DNA of 55,951 nucleotides, from assembly GCA_021307315.1 (NCBI GenBank), contig JAJSPD010000145.1, forward strand, positions 1-55,951. The letters run 5' to 3'. Position 1 is the stretch's first letter, and every line of letters begins with the position of its first letter. The notes under the pieces were generated by a model that was not told the DNA's origin, made no database searches, and saw nothing but the letters and a program-made list of their open reading frames with translations. A program made the position numbers and the translations under genes. Source of the stretch: Bisporella sp. PMI_857. Lineage: Eukaryota > Ascomycota > Leotiomycetes > Helotiales > Helotiaceae. Below, in pieces: positions 12,146-24,283 of the stretch.

Positions 12146-13618
12146 ATGGAGGCGACTACTGAGCAGCACGATATCATTATTATCGGTGCTGGTCTGTCCG
12201 GCATCAATACAGCCCACATCCTACGTGAAAATTTGCCAAATCGGCGCTTCATCATTCTCGAGGGTCGGGCTGTCCTCGGTGGCACATGGAATTTCTTTCG
12301 CTACCCAGGTTTCCGCTCAGACTCTCCTTTGACGACTTTCGGCTTTAAGTGGTATCCGTGGAAACACAAGCATTTGATCGCAAAGGGTTATGAACTCGTC
12401 GAGTATATGACGGAGGCGGCAGCGGCCGATGGCAGCCTGAAGCATATCCGTTTCCGACACTTGGTCAAGAATTGCGAGTGGCGCAGCGAAGAGCAGCAGT
12501 GGAGGCTCTACGTTGACGCCAACGGCACGCCGAAAGTTTTCCGGGCCAACTTTATTCTGACATGCATGGGCTATTATTCTTATTCAAAGGCACTCGACAC
12601 AGTGATCCCAGGCATAGAGAACTTCGGCGGCAAGGTCGTCCACCCGCAGTGGTGGCCAGAAGACCTAGACTACTCCGGCAAACGGATCGTCGTCATAGGC
12701 TCTGGTGCTACGGCGATTACTATTGTCCCAACTCTAGCGAAGTCTGCGGGTCATGTTACACAGCTGCAGAGAAGCCCATCGTATGTAGCAAGAAGACCCA
12801 ATTCTTCCAAGTTCAGAGATATTCTCCGTATATTTCTTCCATTACTTTGGGTGCACTGGATCTGCTGGTGGAAGGACACTCTGCTGGAACTTTTCTTTTC
12901 CGAGTTCTTCCTGAAATTTCCCCGAGCAGGGAAGGCAATCTTGAACTTCGGGATGAGTCTCGAGCTTCCAGCACACATCAATCGGAATATTCATTTCAGC
13001 CCTCGGTATAACCCCTTCGAGCAACGCTTATGCTTGTGCCCTGATGGAGATTTTTTCAAGTCCTTGGGACAGGGCAACTGCGACATTGTGACAGATGTTA
13101 TCGAAACTGTGACATCAGATGGTATTCAATTGAAATCTGGCGATAAACTGCCTGCAGATATAATTGTCACAGCAACCGGGCTCTATTTTGAGACTTTTGG
13201 GGGATTGAAGCCCAAAGTGGACGGCAAGGAGATTGAGCCTGGATCCTACTACGCATGGCGTGGGTGTATGCTCGAAACTGTACCCAACATGGCTTTCATC
13301 ATGGGTAATGTGACGCAGTCTTGGACGCCGGTTGCCTCCGTCATGTCCAAGATTGCAATTCGAGTAATCCAGTTGATGGAGCAGAAAGGCTCTACCAGCG
13401 CAACCCCTATTTTGCAGCGCTGGGAAGGTATGCCACGAAAGCTGGCGATAGACGCATCGAGCAACTACTTTACGAAGGCGGCTGATCGGATCCCCAAGGT
13501 TACAGGAGAGACACCATGGTATGGGCGGAAGAACCTCTTTGTCGACCTGTGGCCTCTTCTGTTTGGGAATCTAGAAGATGGACTGGTGTTTGCAGCGGTT
13601 GATAAGAAACACACCTAA
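12146..13618 (+). CDS. Flavin-containing monooxygenase of Baeyer-Villiger type
   Basis: Intronless, 490 residues from ATG 12146. An upstream in-frame ATG at 11984 would add 54 residues without family resemblance, so the start just before the dinucleotide fold is preferred. FAD-binding GAGLSG is at residues 14-19, followed by the GGTW(N) motif at 45-49 and RYPG at 52-55. The type I Baeyer-Villiger fingerprint FxGxxxHxxxWP is exact at residues 160-171 (FGGKVVHPQWWP). NADPH-binding GSGATA is at 185-190, and a late ATG motif occurs in IIVTATGLYF. Predicted to bind FAD and NADPH and insert oxygen into a ketone, or oxidise a soft heteroatom; fungal relatives often tailor polyketides or degrade ketones and steroids. 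The hydrophobic stretch around residues 225-265 (many Trp/Leu/Phe) could touch a membrane. Its neighbour is a dead P450. Confidence 0.92.
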   Translation: MEATTEQHDIIIIGAGLSGINTAHILRENLPNRRFIILEGRAVLGGTWNFFRYPGFRSDSPLTTFGFKWYPWKHKHLIAKGYELVEYMTEAAAADGSLKHIRFRHLVKNCEWRSEEQQWRLYVDANGTPKVFRANFILTCMGYYSYSKALDTVIPGIENFGGKVVHPQWWPEDLDYSGKRIVVIGSGATAITIVPTLAKSAGHVTQLQRSPSYVARRPNSSKFRDILRIFLPLLWVHWICWWKDTLLELFFSEFFLKFPRAGKAILNFGMSLELPAHINRNIHFSPRYNPFEQRLCLCPDGDFFKSLGQGNCDIVTDVIETVTSDGIQLKSGDKLPADIIVTATGLYFETFGGLKPKVDGKEIEPGSYYAWRGCMLETVPNMAFIMGNVTQSWTPVASVMSKIAIRVIQLMEQKGSTSATPILQRWEGMPRKLAIDASSNYFTKAADRIPKVTGETPWYGRKNLFVDLWPLLFGNLEDGLVFAAVDKKHT

Positions 13619-14279
13619 GATCTAAGGGTCTGTAAAGGCCTATAATTATGTGTGGCATATATATAGGTTATGAAAGTATTGCAGATCTAACAGTTACTGT
13701 TTGTGTTACCAGAACTTGGTGAATATTACATACGATTCTCGTCATGGTATGTATGTACTGTCTTGCTATTGATCGAATGACCATGCTGCGGAATTTACGG
13801 AGTTGTATTTGAGTGCGCTGCCTTTGAAGACCATAACCAAGAAGAAACTGGTTGCAAGACTCTAGCCAGATCGCATTTGTTATTAGAGACATCATCTCAA
13901 ACAACTGGCAGTTAAGCTCTTTCCGTGCACCTACGACTGCCTCTTTAGATGAAAGAAATTAGCAGAAGAAGCTAGAATGCCCAACTCATAACATCCACCC
14001 CAAACCGTGAGCCAGAAGCGGTGTGTGCCTGCAGGGTAACGTAACAGGCGCGGCGCCTTGCGCCATTTGGATTATAAGGCTCTTGACCATGATCAAAGCC
14101 TCGCCATAGGCAGGTAGCCGCCTTTATCACTGGGTATCACGCAAGCACATTAGCTTTTATTGCCTCTCCAACAATCAGATGCCTATACGCTTCGCTGCGT
14201 AGTATGACCTTGATTGGAAAGGCTCCCCGTGTTCTCCAAGTGCAAGATTTTGGAATTATATGGACCATTCTAGCGAATC
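13619..14279. other. Intergenic, no gene recognised
   Basis: 660 bp between the monooxygenase stop and the P450 remnant. No coding signal or clear structured element was noticed. Confidence 0.5.
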
Positions 14280-15220
14280 ATTAGTCACGTAAATATAGAG
14301 TATAACAGTTCATTAGAATGCTCCTCACAGCTTTGAAGTCAAAACACTGCAACCAAACGTGCTATATTGAGAACCAATCTTCTTTGGGCGAGCCGGTAAC
14401 CCACGGCAACTGCCTCCCAATTGTCACAGACCATGTGTGATATTCACCTCATGGTCATCTAACCATCTTTCAGGAACAAAATCTTCGGAGAATTCGCATT
14501 CATTACCAACCACCGCCTTGTTGATGACAAATCCAACGCCGGCATGGAAGCGATAGCCCTCAAAATCGATTTCTTGGGTGGATATATGGTCGGGGGTTAA
14601 GATAAAGATTGGTCGCCACCTTAAAACCTCCTTCACCATGGCGCAAATATAGGGGAGTTCATTCATATCGGCTAATGTAGGGAAACGGACTTCCAGCCCA
14701 GTGCCACGGACACGGTCGATCTCCTCTCTCGCCTTCTTAAACGGCTTTGGATATTCGAAGCTTGACATAACCATGATGTTGTGGACTTCGCGTGCGATGT
14801 CACTACCAGCTTCAATAAGCTGAATTGTTAGGTACATGGCATCCTCATCACTACCAGAGTATTCAGCATCATGATGCAGAAGTGTATTACGCACAAAATA
14901 CGGCGGAGTAATACCGTCCTTAATCCGTTTTTGCACCGGATCCCACCATGATCCGAAAACATAGTAGTTCTAGTCTGCCAGCTGATCCCAGTAGGGCACC
15001 ATGGCCGGAGGAACTTCGGCAACCTGGCTAGATTCGGGGAGAGGTCCACTGTGCTAATCCCAATTGCGTGACGACATCTTGTAAGTCTGAGAGCTCCTTC
15101 GTTGACTTGACCAGGCCCTCGCCGATTGCGATGCGGTGGAGAACATCATCAAATTCATTAGTATCAGTCTGCAGTCCTTGCTTGGCTCGTGGTATCAAGA
15201 GAGATTCTGAGTTTTAAGGC
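14280..15220 (-). pseudogene. Cytochrome P450 pseudogene
   Basis: The longest piece (14424-14936, minus) carries P450 landmarks: an I-helix region with AGSDIARE (usual form AGSDTxRE), the K-helix ExxR as KEVLRWRP, and the PERW block (VPERWLDDHEVNITHGL). At the point where Trp is expected there is a TGA (14424-14426). The following heme loop is out of frame: QLGGSCRG continues one frame, then GYRLAQRRLVLNIA appears in another. Upstream, TDTNEFDDVLHRIAIGEGL...KELSDLQDV and DLSPNLARLPKFLRP also lie in separate frames, with a TAG between them. The protein would lack a usable heme-Cys segment. Intact fungal P450s are about 500 residues; only about 280 can be traced, so the N-terminal half is gone or unrecognisable. 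The resemblance is to O-demethylase-like fungal P450s, but the subfamily is not certain. Confidence 0.85.
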
Positions 15221-18018
15221 TCTGGTGAAAAAGGAGGCTACAGAGGGAATCTGGAGGCAGACTACAAAAGAGCCATGTGGTGGCATTCCCCAGCGGCTAC
15301 AATCCGACGTATGTTGCTAGAAGATACCAAGTTCGTAATCAGCGAAAACAGAGATGCGTCGGCTCGAGCCCCTGCTAAGTTTATCCATGTCAATCACTAC
15401 AGATCATGTTCTGCCTCTTATGAACTCCTCTTTATTCCTGCGTCCATCATCTTCTATCTAAGTACCCCAGGTTTATGGCTCGGAGCCGCCCCGTTCTATA
15501 TTCGCATGGGTGTGTTATAGAATACTAACTGGGTCGATTCCATATCTGTATTAACATTCAGACACCATCAAACGCGCCAAAGCTTACATCACAAAATAGT
15601 TTGTTCAGGTCCTCAAGACAACTTTATTAACACATACCTCGTATGTAACCTCGCGTATTGTGAGGTCCACGTTACTTCAAGGACTATTTTCCGCCGCACT
15701 GAAAATTTGGGAGTCTACCAGACTGGAACCAGAGGCTGTTCTATGGAGATTGTTTCTCGTCGACGGATCGCTGTCATTCATTGCAGTGGATTCGATGCTT
15801 GGACTCACTCACAGCCTTAAAAGAGTCTGAGCTACCTGCACGGATACTTAGCTTTGACACATGAGCGAGAATATCCCAAAGCGGGAATTCGACAAGAGTG
15901 TTGGAGGCTACCTTTAGCTCCAGCTCTGATGAGGCGGTTGAAGTTTAGGTTGGTTTGCTCGTGACGAGTTTAGTGTTACCTTTTAGTAATGGAGCAAAAG
16001 GCACGCACTGGGAAAAGTTGGGTATTACTCAGGGTAAGGGCTAACTAAGGAAAGGGGCACGGGGGATGTAAGAAGGGTCTCTCTCGAATTTGCTTCGGTT
16101 GTCACACGTGTTCCCTATCCCTCCTCGCCACGATAATTCATCATATATCATAAGACGAAACTCTATAGGTAGTATATCTGCTTTATCTTCTCTGTTGCCT
16201 CTCTTCCGTTCGCTCCCTTTCGACCTCTTTGGATGCAGCAAGCTCTCATCCTAGCCTCTGCTTAGAGGCTCCGCGGCATCTGCTGTATTTCTGTTGATGT
16301 TGCCCCTCTAAGGCGGTGGCATCAGCATAGGCTTGAGTGCACCACAAAAGTGAGGGGTTCGGAGTTGCTACCACAAGCCCCAAGATATCACAGCTGAACA
16401 CCTCATATTGAAAATTCAGGACCTAGTCATAAAGTATCGTGGGTCGAGGGGAAACGCCGGCGCTTGTAGCAGACGATGGGGCCACTATAACATGCAGTAC
16501 TCATATTTAACTCGCATTTGTAGCAAAAGAGCGTGACTATAACATCATAAATGAGTATAGTGCGGTTCGCTTGATAGCGCTTATTAGCAACAAGTACCAT
16601 CCCTAGAAGGGTACCTTTCCCTCATGGGTGCCAACTAAGCGCTAGCACCTTCATAGTCGAGGTACCTTCATCCGACTAGTATCATCTTAACACAACCTCA
16701 TGTGGTTTGTAACCTTGTCGCCGATCTGCCCCGTTACGCAACCGGCGCTTTTGCTGCGTGGCACATTAGCTGGCCGCAAAGAAGGCAACTACGGCACGCA
16801 CACACCCTACAGGAGATGCAATCTTGGTGTGGTTTACCATTCTTCTTAAGCCCGAATCTATCAAAGTGTTGAGGTCCACTTGGACCGTACCCTTGAACGC
16901 CACACCGGAATAATGAAGAATGCATGGTATTTCACAGTTGAAACTAGTTTTGCTCATCCTGCCCTATTGCACCAACGCATGCAAGGCAGTAGTGGGTCGG
17001 CCGGAGTGATGAACAAATATAATGTGTAAACTTAGCAAAGATACGCTTTTTTGTTGTGGTTTCTCTCTTCTGTGGGAAGAGGCCATGTGGCCCGCCAGCC
17101 CACACTCAAACACAGGCACTCTGTTTTCTTATGCAGCACCTTGGAGAGCTGCCTCTTGCTGGCTGCGTCCAATTCCACAGGTTCAAGCCAGCGGCTGGCC
17201 CCGTGACTGCGTTTCCGCTTCCTCCCTTCATTCCCTCTGTAGTAGGAACCACGTCCCATGGATCTCTGTTCTTTTGGGAAATCGTGCTGCTGGCTATCCA
17301 TCTTGATAGATGTTCAATCATGTCGTTGATATTCTAGGGTGGTAGGTCCAGGCTGGCCAACTCGACTTGGATGTTCAGCTTCGGTCCCCTGGAATAATGG
17401 CTGAGCAAAGCCTGCATGTCCCATCCCGTCTGGACAGCATGCCTACTGAATTGGGACTAGCGGCACGAAACTGGGACTTATTTTTAAAAAAGACTTTTTC
17501 AAGCTTTACTCTTTTCCCCCTAGTGTAGTATTTTTGTAACAAAACTTTACTGTTTTTAATCAGAAGCGAAAACTATTATATTGTACAATATTTACTTTGC
17601 AACTTTATTTTAATATTAATATTAAATTTTAACTTATGTGCACAAAAATTAGATTTGTACTTTAAAGTTAGATTTTGTTTTATTTATTAATATAGCACGC
17701 TGGTATTTTATGTAGCCAAAGTCTTGTCGGCATTTATTGCTAAGATTGACTCCTGTTGGCCTTGTACAGCAACAAGAATCTTGTCCAACGTACTCGTCAA
17801 GAAACAAGTTGTGACTCTCGTTGTGGAGCTGGAAACTCTGTCCTAGAATATATTGAGCTTGTACTCAATTCACTTCACTCAAATTATATGCTACTTTTGT
17901 CTAACTTTACTCGTGTAACTAGCTTTACGCATCTATTCCAACGTTGTAGATGCTGCAAATCAAAGCTGTATTGATTTGCTCTTCTATTGCTTTCTAGTTA
18001 TGTTCCCATTACACCTCT
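15221..18018. other. Long intergenic region with an AT-rich patch
   Basis: 2.8 kb without a recognisable gene. Overlapping open frames on both strands at 17022-17337 look like chance. About 17465-17710 is abruptly AT-rich and may be a worn repeat. The segment 16450-16565 contains two loosely similar phrases (TTGTAGCA followed by ACTATAACAT) that may be an old duplication. Confidence 0.45.
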
Positions 18019-19550
18019 TTATGTAGAGCCAACTGGTAAGCGACCTTCAATAACACCGTAATCTATGCTTGTCTCCGACGTTGCACGGACAGATAGAGTC
18101 GTGTTGCACCCAGACAACTCTACATCTTCTATTATATGCTCTTGACTTCCATTCTCAGTGGTATCGTGATTGCTCTCCCGGATGACAGACTCGAAGTTCG
18201 AATTATCGCGGGAGCGGGACTGGCGCAAGTATCCTCCACCTTGCGTGCTGTATGTATGCTGATTTCGAGATAGATTTTGTCTCGTTGCGCTCAAACTTCC
18301 GAGGATGCCTGGAAGGAATCTCTGGATGAGCGCCTTGAATGCGGGAGTGCAGGAGATCAAGATAGCGAGATGGACCTCTACCGTTGACCAGTTCAGTGAG
18401 TCGACCTAAAATATTAGTTTAGGAGCATATAGGGAGGGAGAGGAGTATTCATAGATAGAGCATACAGTAGACCCTAGTCATATATTAGTTAGATGTTCAA
18501 AAGAAGTCAAAGAAGCTTTCTTACAAGTATTATCGCTCCGATCTGTAAACCATATTAGCTTTCAAATGTAAGAGGGTAAAATTAGGGGCTTTTACAGGCA
18601 GGGGTATTTAGCATTAAGACTAAGGTATGCAAACGGAGAATGCTCGCAATAACAACGCTAGATGGAGTCAGTTCTACTGTAACGTATCACCATTCTCTGT
18701 CAGATACTTGCATTAACCCAACGGCAAATACGGCTACCAAGCTTATTCGCTGTCTTCTTGGCACTATCAAACGTCATCATCGTGTTCATTGGTAAGGATG
18801 AGTTTTCTTACACTTCAAGGCCCAGAGAAGGGGAATTGGAAGAATGAAAATGGCAATATCAAAGATCATGTTCAAAGCGGGAACAGCAATGTAATAGGCC
18901 TTGATATTAACACAATGGCCCGGGACATGCGGATTCCAGAGTTTCGTAAAAGGTATGCATAGTGTCATGGATACAATTGAAGTTGCAATTCCAAATCCAG
19001 ACACCAATACTATCGAGATGTATAATATGACACGAAAATTTTTCGTAACGGCGAGTCGAAGGTAAAAAGTGAGGTAAGATAGTCTGATAAACATTTGACA
19101 GAGGCAATTAAAAAACTGCGCATTAGTTAGTGACGTCTCATAAAGTATGGATGCTCATGAATGATTTACCCCAGATAATAACATGACTTTGGTGTATGCT
19201 GGTACATTCGCGGGTTTTAGGTATTGAATATGGAGTCCCTCCCCGTATGTTGTCGCTGCTTTGATATAAGTACGAAACTCGTTTAAGCCATCAAAACTTG
19301 ATGAACTCACCGATAATGAAGCAGGATGCATGTGCTAGAGCCAGAAAGAGTGCGACAGTGATGTGAACTGTATTATCATTAATATCAAATTTAAATTTAA
19401 ATTGTGATTCTGTGAGGGTAACAAACCATCGTCCGCTCCAAGAAGCTTGATCAGGAAAATGCGAGTGAGGAGACGTATGGTGACGGATATGATAGAAACT
19501 GCCATGAATGCACTATTCAACCATACTATCTGGCTCCTTCTGTCATCCAT
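18019..19550 (-). CDS. Fungal rhodopsin-domain integral membrane protein (SAT4/PTH11-like)
   Basis: Supported exons on the minus strand: 19550..19427, 19367..19311, 19258..19170, 19115..18812, one from 18763, and a last exon 18405..18019. The start is MDDRRSQIVWLN. Helix-rich blocks typical of the family follow: SVTIRLLTRIFLI..GADD, VHITVALFLALAHA, YGEGLHIQYL, FIRLSYLTFYLRLAV, LCIPFTKLWN, YYIAVPALNMIFDIAIFILPIPLLWAL, then LPRRQRISLVAVFAVG. The last exon carries WSTVEVHLAILISCTPAFKAL and a polar C-terminal tail of about 100 residues. This seven-helix family is fungal, found at the plasma membrane or vacuole, with mostly unknown ligands; PTH11 relatives act in host sensing. The stretch 18725-18410 (helix 6 region, with RLHTLVL) did not yield a clean intron set, so the gene could be intron-dense or slightly damaged. 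Confidence 0.78.
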
Positions 19551-22199
19551 AGCTATGGATCGTTTTTTGAAAGCAAATGATTACAATGCAGAAATGCAAA
19601 GGGTAGTTTTCCAGCAGTGTTCTTCCGGTTTATATATTCAGCGTACCGCGACCGTGCGGCAGGATCCGCGATTAAAAAAAATCCGAAACACTGCTGATCA
19701 ATTCCGCTATAGACTGCTGTTCTCGAATTAAAGTCAAGGCGCGGCGGTCGATAACTCCAATCGCTGTCGCCAGAGCGCCAAAACTGGGATCTAAAATGCC
19801 TTTGCTAGAGATGTCTGAGCCTGGGACCCGACCAAATATAAGATGGCTTGTGGCTTCAATGCGGACTATGCTAGTAAACTATCGACCCAGACTCGAGATT
19901 GCCACCTAAGCCATAATCTGGCCCGATGCGCTAATGAGTGCTCGGCTCGGAGACTTGAAATGGTGGTTTGAATCCAATGAGCGAATTTTTCGTAGGCGAA
20001 ATCTCCGTACAGGACTCATTCTTCAAAAGCACGGAGATTCCCACTGGGCGTATTGTTAAGGCATTAGGGGAAGGCACTTGCCATGATCTTAGGGATTCAC
20101 AAGCCCACGGATCGCTTGCTGCTGGTTCATATGCCATGGAGAAGCATTGCAACTTCTAGAAGCTTATTCTCACTAGCATATAAATTATTGGATCAGAGAA
20201 GAGCTTCCAGCCGAATATCGACCAATTACTGGATTAGAGATGTTTTGACAAAAATGGTATAAAATAATGGCAATAAATCGATAGGTGATTGGTTACACTA
20301 CCCGGTCTCTTGGCCGGTATAATCCAGTGTAGTCGAGTTCAGCTACATGCCAGCGTCGTTGGCCAACACTCATAGTTAACAGCATTTTACATGGTACCTA
20401 TATGATCATATGCTCATACAGTCAGCAAGCGGGACGATCGACGATCGGCGATATTGCTAGAACCAACCAAAAACCGTGCCAGCCCACCGGGGAGGCGGGG
20501 TATTCAGAAATCTGGGGTTGCTGTAGGTATCTATGCAACCGCATCCGTCGTACTGTGGCTGTTATGGTTTCCCTGGGTTTTCCCCGCGGCTGTGTACCAA
20601 CATCCGAATAGTGCCGACTCAGTCAGGAGTCCCCAAATTATTTGAGAATAGGTCTTATATATGTATGTGATGCTTTGGTTTGCTGGTCTGTTCCATTAAG
20701 GAGGAATAAATTTTAAGCACAGGATGACCGTCGATGGGTATTTACAGGGATCCTGCCAGTAGCCTTTCCATCATTTGGGCATTTGTATGATACAATTTGT
20801 CGGCCCAGCGTCACACAAATGTGGCGCTCCTAGAGCTTTCTGCGGGACAGTTCCCGCGTCCCGCCTGAGGGGAATGTTCAAAGAACTTTCCCGTCATTGC
20901 AGGGCAGCATGGTTGATGATCGAACATTAGTGCTCCCCCAAATATTTAGTCTGGGACTAAAGTGGTTTTGTCAATTGCTGCAGAAAACAACATTTTCCTG
21001 CCCAATCTCTGAATATATTCAAAGAACCGTAGTTACAAAGCAAAATCGGGCGTAATGATAGATAGAAATTGACAATCAATATCCCCCCCCTAGCCTCTGC
21101 TCCTTGGTCTTGCTTAGATTTGCTTGTTATGTATGTAATAGGTGAACACTGCAATAATGATACCGCAATTACAGACTGGATCTGATCGGTTTAATACTAT
21201 CATTCATGGGATCCATTACGATTCTGGATTGCTTGACTTTCAGCTTCTAGTTGTGTTCTGAAGCATCACTTTCTTCTAGATAAGTCGTAAAGTTTGGGCC
21301 GATATCCACCTTTTGCCTGGGTTGCGTGCGCAATTTGATGCCTGCTATGTAGAGAAATAGATAACGATAGGTTCCCACATCTTAGAGGCATTAAAATTTA
21401 ATTAAAAAAAAACAAATAAAACCCCCCACGAGAAAGCGAATCGTGGACCTTTCTTGTTTCTCAAGAGCATCACAGGATTTGAACGAAAATCGTCCGCTAA
21501 ATGCCCAGGGAAGTTTTCGAGGAGCCCCTCTTCTTACTGTCTTTAGAAATTGGATAGATACAATGCATGTAATGAGATATTCTTCTGGGATAAGTTAGCC
21601 AGCAATGGGGCTGCCTAATAAATTTGAAATACGGATCCCAATACGCAATGCAAAATATGCTAATGACACGCGAAATCAGGCTCCTTCATACAGAACTTGG
21701 ACAAAGGATCAGAAGAAACCTGCGAGAAAAAAAAAAGGTGAGATCAGAATAAATGGCTCGCTTTGGTCCAAAATGATTTCCAAAGCAAGAACTACATATA
21801 CCTACACTTAGTAAAAAATATCTTGTCCACTACACAATCAACAAATACACCGTTAACTTAAACCCCTTTTGCTACGGTTGATTACCTGAGCCCTTCGCTG
21901 TATTTTGTAGATAGGAGGCAGAAACTTTCCGTATTTTATGCTTTCTTAACTTCTTTCAGCGTCCAATGCTCAATCAAATTTCTAGGGTCCTTCTCTCCCT
22001 TCTCATTCTCAGTCACAACGCGCGCCACGTCTAGATACTTTTCTTCAGCATGTTATATTACCTAATCCAGGAATAAGAGAAACTAAACTACCAAGCATAA
22101 CGTGTTCCGCCAAGACTCCAAATCCATCAAAATCTCCATTTCGCACAGCAAAACTCTTCTGATAAAGCCCATAATAATAGATACTGTTCCTTTTATTCT
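19551..22199. other. Intergenic, no gene recognised
   Basis: 2.6 kb with only short open frames and no domain resemblance. Mild AT-richness and homopolymer runs occur near 21400 and 21730. Nothing else could be supported. Confidence 0.45.
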
Positions 22200-22948
22200 T
22201 GGCATCCCACATAGGCCTTGGGCTGTCTTGAAGTTAGTACTAGAGCATATGATGCCATACGTCTCTTTCCATTATGACTTAGAATATACCATGTGACCCA
22301 GCAATACGGAACACCTCTGCATGCTCTTTGGAGCGGAAGTAGAAGAGCGTCGTCACCATGTTGTTGCTTGTATACCCGCTCATGTTCAACCAGGCTAATG
22401 CGTCTAGGAATCCCCATATTATTCAACGTTCGCTTCGAGACTGGCGATCGTGCGCGTGGTGTATGAGAACTTAAAGTTAGGCGCAAAATTAGTCGAATAG
22501 GCTACTGAATTAGTTTCCCACAATTCTGCTTCCATTGGAACACGACATACTGAGTAAATTTGGGGCTAATCATCATCACGTATACATCGCCATTCCCGGG
22601 TAAGTCCTCAACTTCTATCCGCTTCCCATCTTTCCGGATATATCATACGAGGAAACCTGGACCGTAGGCTTTTCAAATGATGCGTTTTTGGCGCGAGTTT
22701 GTAATGAGGGAGAGCTGAGGTAGCTGGAGGAGTGCGTATATAACTTTGAGCAGGATAGTCAGAGATGGAAGATAAATGAAGGAAGACGGGGGGAAGAGTG
22801 CGATAGTGCTGCCGATAAGCAGCCAGGCACTAATATCGAAATTATCACACGGATGGTTCCAGATGATGATGTGGGCACCACATTGGTAGTATGACGGTGG
22901 TTTCGGCGGGAGGCTAGACTTGTTTGAGGAGTCTTGAGTCGTTGCCAT
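22200..22948 (-). pseudogene. Probable decayed DUF4188-like (monooxygenase-like) gene
   Basis: On the minus strand an N-terminal piece from ATG 22948 (MATTQDSSNKSS...) contains DISAWLLIGSTIALFPPSS and LTILLKVIYALLQL, two hydrophobic segments like those opening fungal DUF4188-type proteins; it stops at 22673. After a stretch with stops in all frames, a second piece (about 22285-22405) reads DALAWLNMSGYTSNNMVTT followed by LFYFRSKEHAEVFRIAGSHG, which fits the C-terminal half of the same family. The middle is missing or scrambled. The family call is from memory of its layout and is tentative; that both pieces belong to one broken gene is an inference from order and spacing. Confidence 0.42.
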
Positions 22949-24283
22949 GGCTTTGGCACAAGTTAGATCTGTCTATAGCTGTGCTCTCCAAATGCCCGCT
23001 GGAAGAAGAATTGACTAAATGAAAGCTGAACTAGATGGTGAGGGCATTCAAGTATCCCAGTCAATCAACTCCAGTCAATTATCAATTGTGCAGGACTATT
23101 GTACAAACAAGCATGCTTTTGCCCATTGGTCATCATAGCTCGTGCTGGCCTTATTTACTTATGATTTCATACGGCTGACAATGCGAGCCCACATTATAGA
23201 ATAATCTTGACGTACAATAGGCTTTTGTTTAGTTAATCATATTAAAGGAATAACGACAAAAGGTGGTTTTACCTAATACTCGTCCACTTTCCGTGTTAGA
23301 AGTTATGTTCATTCCAACGCTCCATTGGTCACCCCTTGCCCTTTGAGACAAAGGGTCACAAAGTCTGGGACTATGCAACTGCGGCTCAAAACCGTTTTTT
23401 TTTCAAGTGTGGTTGGCAGAATTTGTCAATGTATATGATCGCTTCGCCTGGATATATTCAGTCATAGGATGCCATCGCCTATTTGACTCGACATATTTAA
23501 AGACAAGAACAGAGCATCAGAAGACTTGCAGCCCTCTTGAGTTGGAAACATGAACTTAATTGGATAAATGACTTTGCCATAATCTCCTTACAGGCGGTTG
23601 ATTCGATGGCTTATATTAAATTTACTGCCTCTACATTCCTTGTTCATCCACTATATTTTTGGGGTATACTGAGAACGAAAACATTGGGATGGATTCGTAG
23701 ATATAAGAATTGTACTGTCCTCACCGTGCGGAATATGAGAGCCATATCAAGTCTTAGTAACCCGGGATGACTTAATCAGTAGTCAAAGGCACATTCTAGG
23801 TCCTCTTGCCATTTCTTTTGCTCCATGGGGTATTTCCGAGAGCGTCGACTGAAATTTGGACATGACTTGTTGACTAAACAAGATGAATACAGTACAGGCG
23901 CCACAATAGGAAAGACGCAAACGCAGCATGGCTGAGAAAAAAACGCGGCCTATACTCGATTATGTGGAATACTATGTTGATAAAGTTTCTACTTCAATTC
24001 CTTCCGGATTACACCATCTGTAGTAGAACAATTAAAATACATATTGGCGTTTGCGGTGGTAAAACCCCCCACTCGCCTGTCTTTGGGACATGGGAAATGG
24101 CTATCCTTGCGCTTGATAGAGTCGATGGTGTACCCTAACCATGGTTTACTTGGGGGACGCCCTTGTCTTTCCTGGTACGATCCTCATATTCGCCGCAGGC
24201 TTGGCTGGTCTATTAACCATAATATCGCTTTATATCAAATTCGACTTGAGGGATTTGTGCTCAGAAGCTTGAATTTGTTGAAC
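22949..24283. other. Intergenic, no gene recognised
   Basis: 1.3 kb upstream of the DUF4188-like remnant and downstream of CYC2. The frame 24044-24352 (plus) overlaps the 3' end of CYC2 and has no resemblance to a family. Nothing else is supported. Confidence 0.5.

Noticed and set aside
17022..17337. Cluster of overlapping ORFs on both strands
   Set aside because: Four frames are open at once with no family resemblance, as expected by chance in locally GC-rich sequence.
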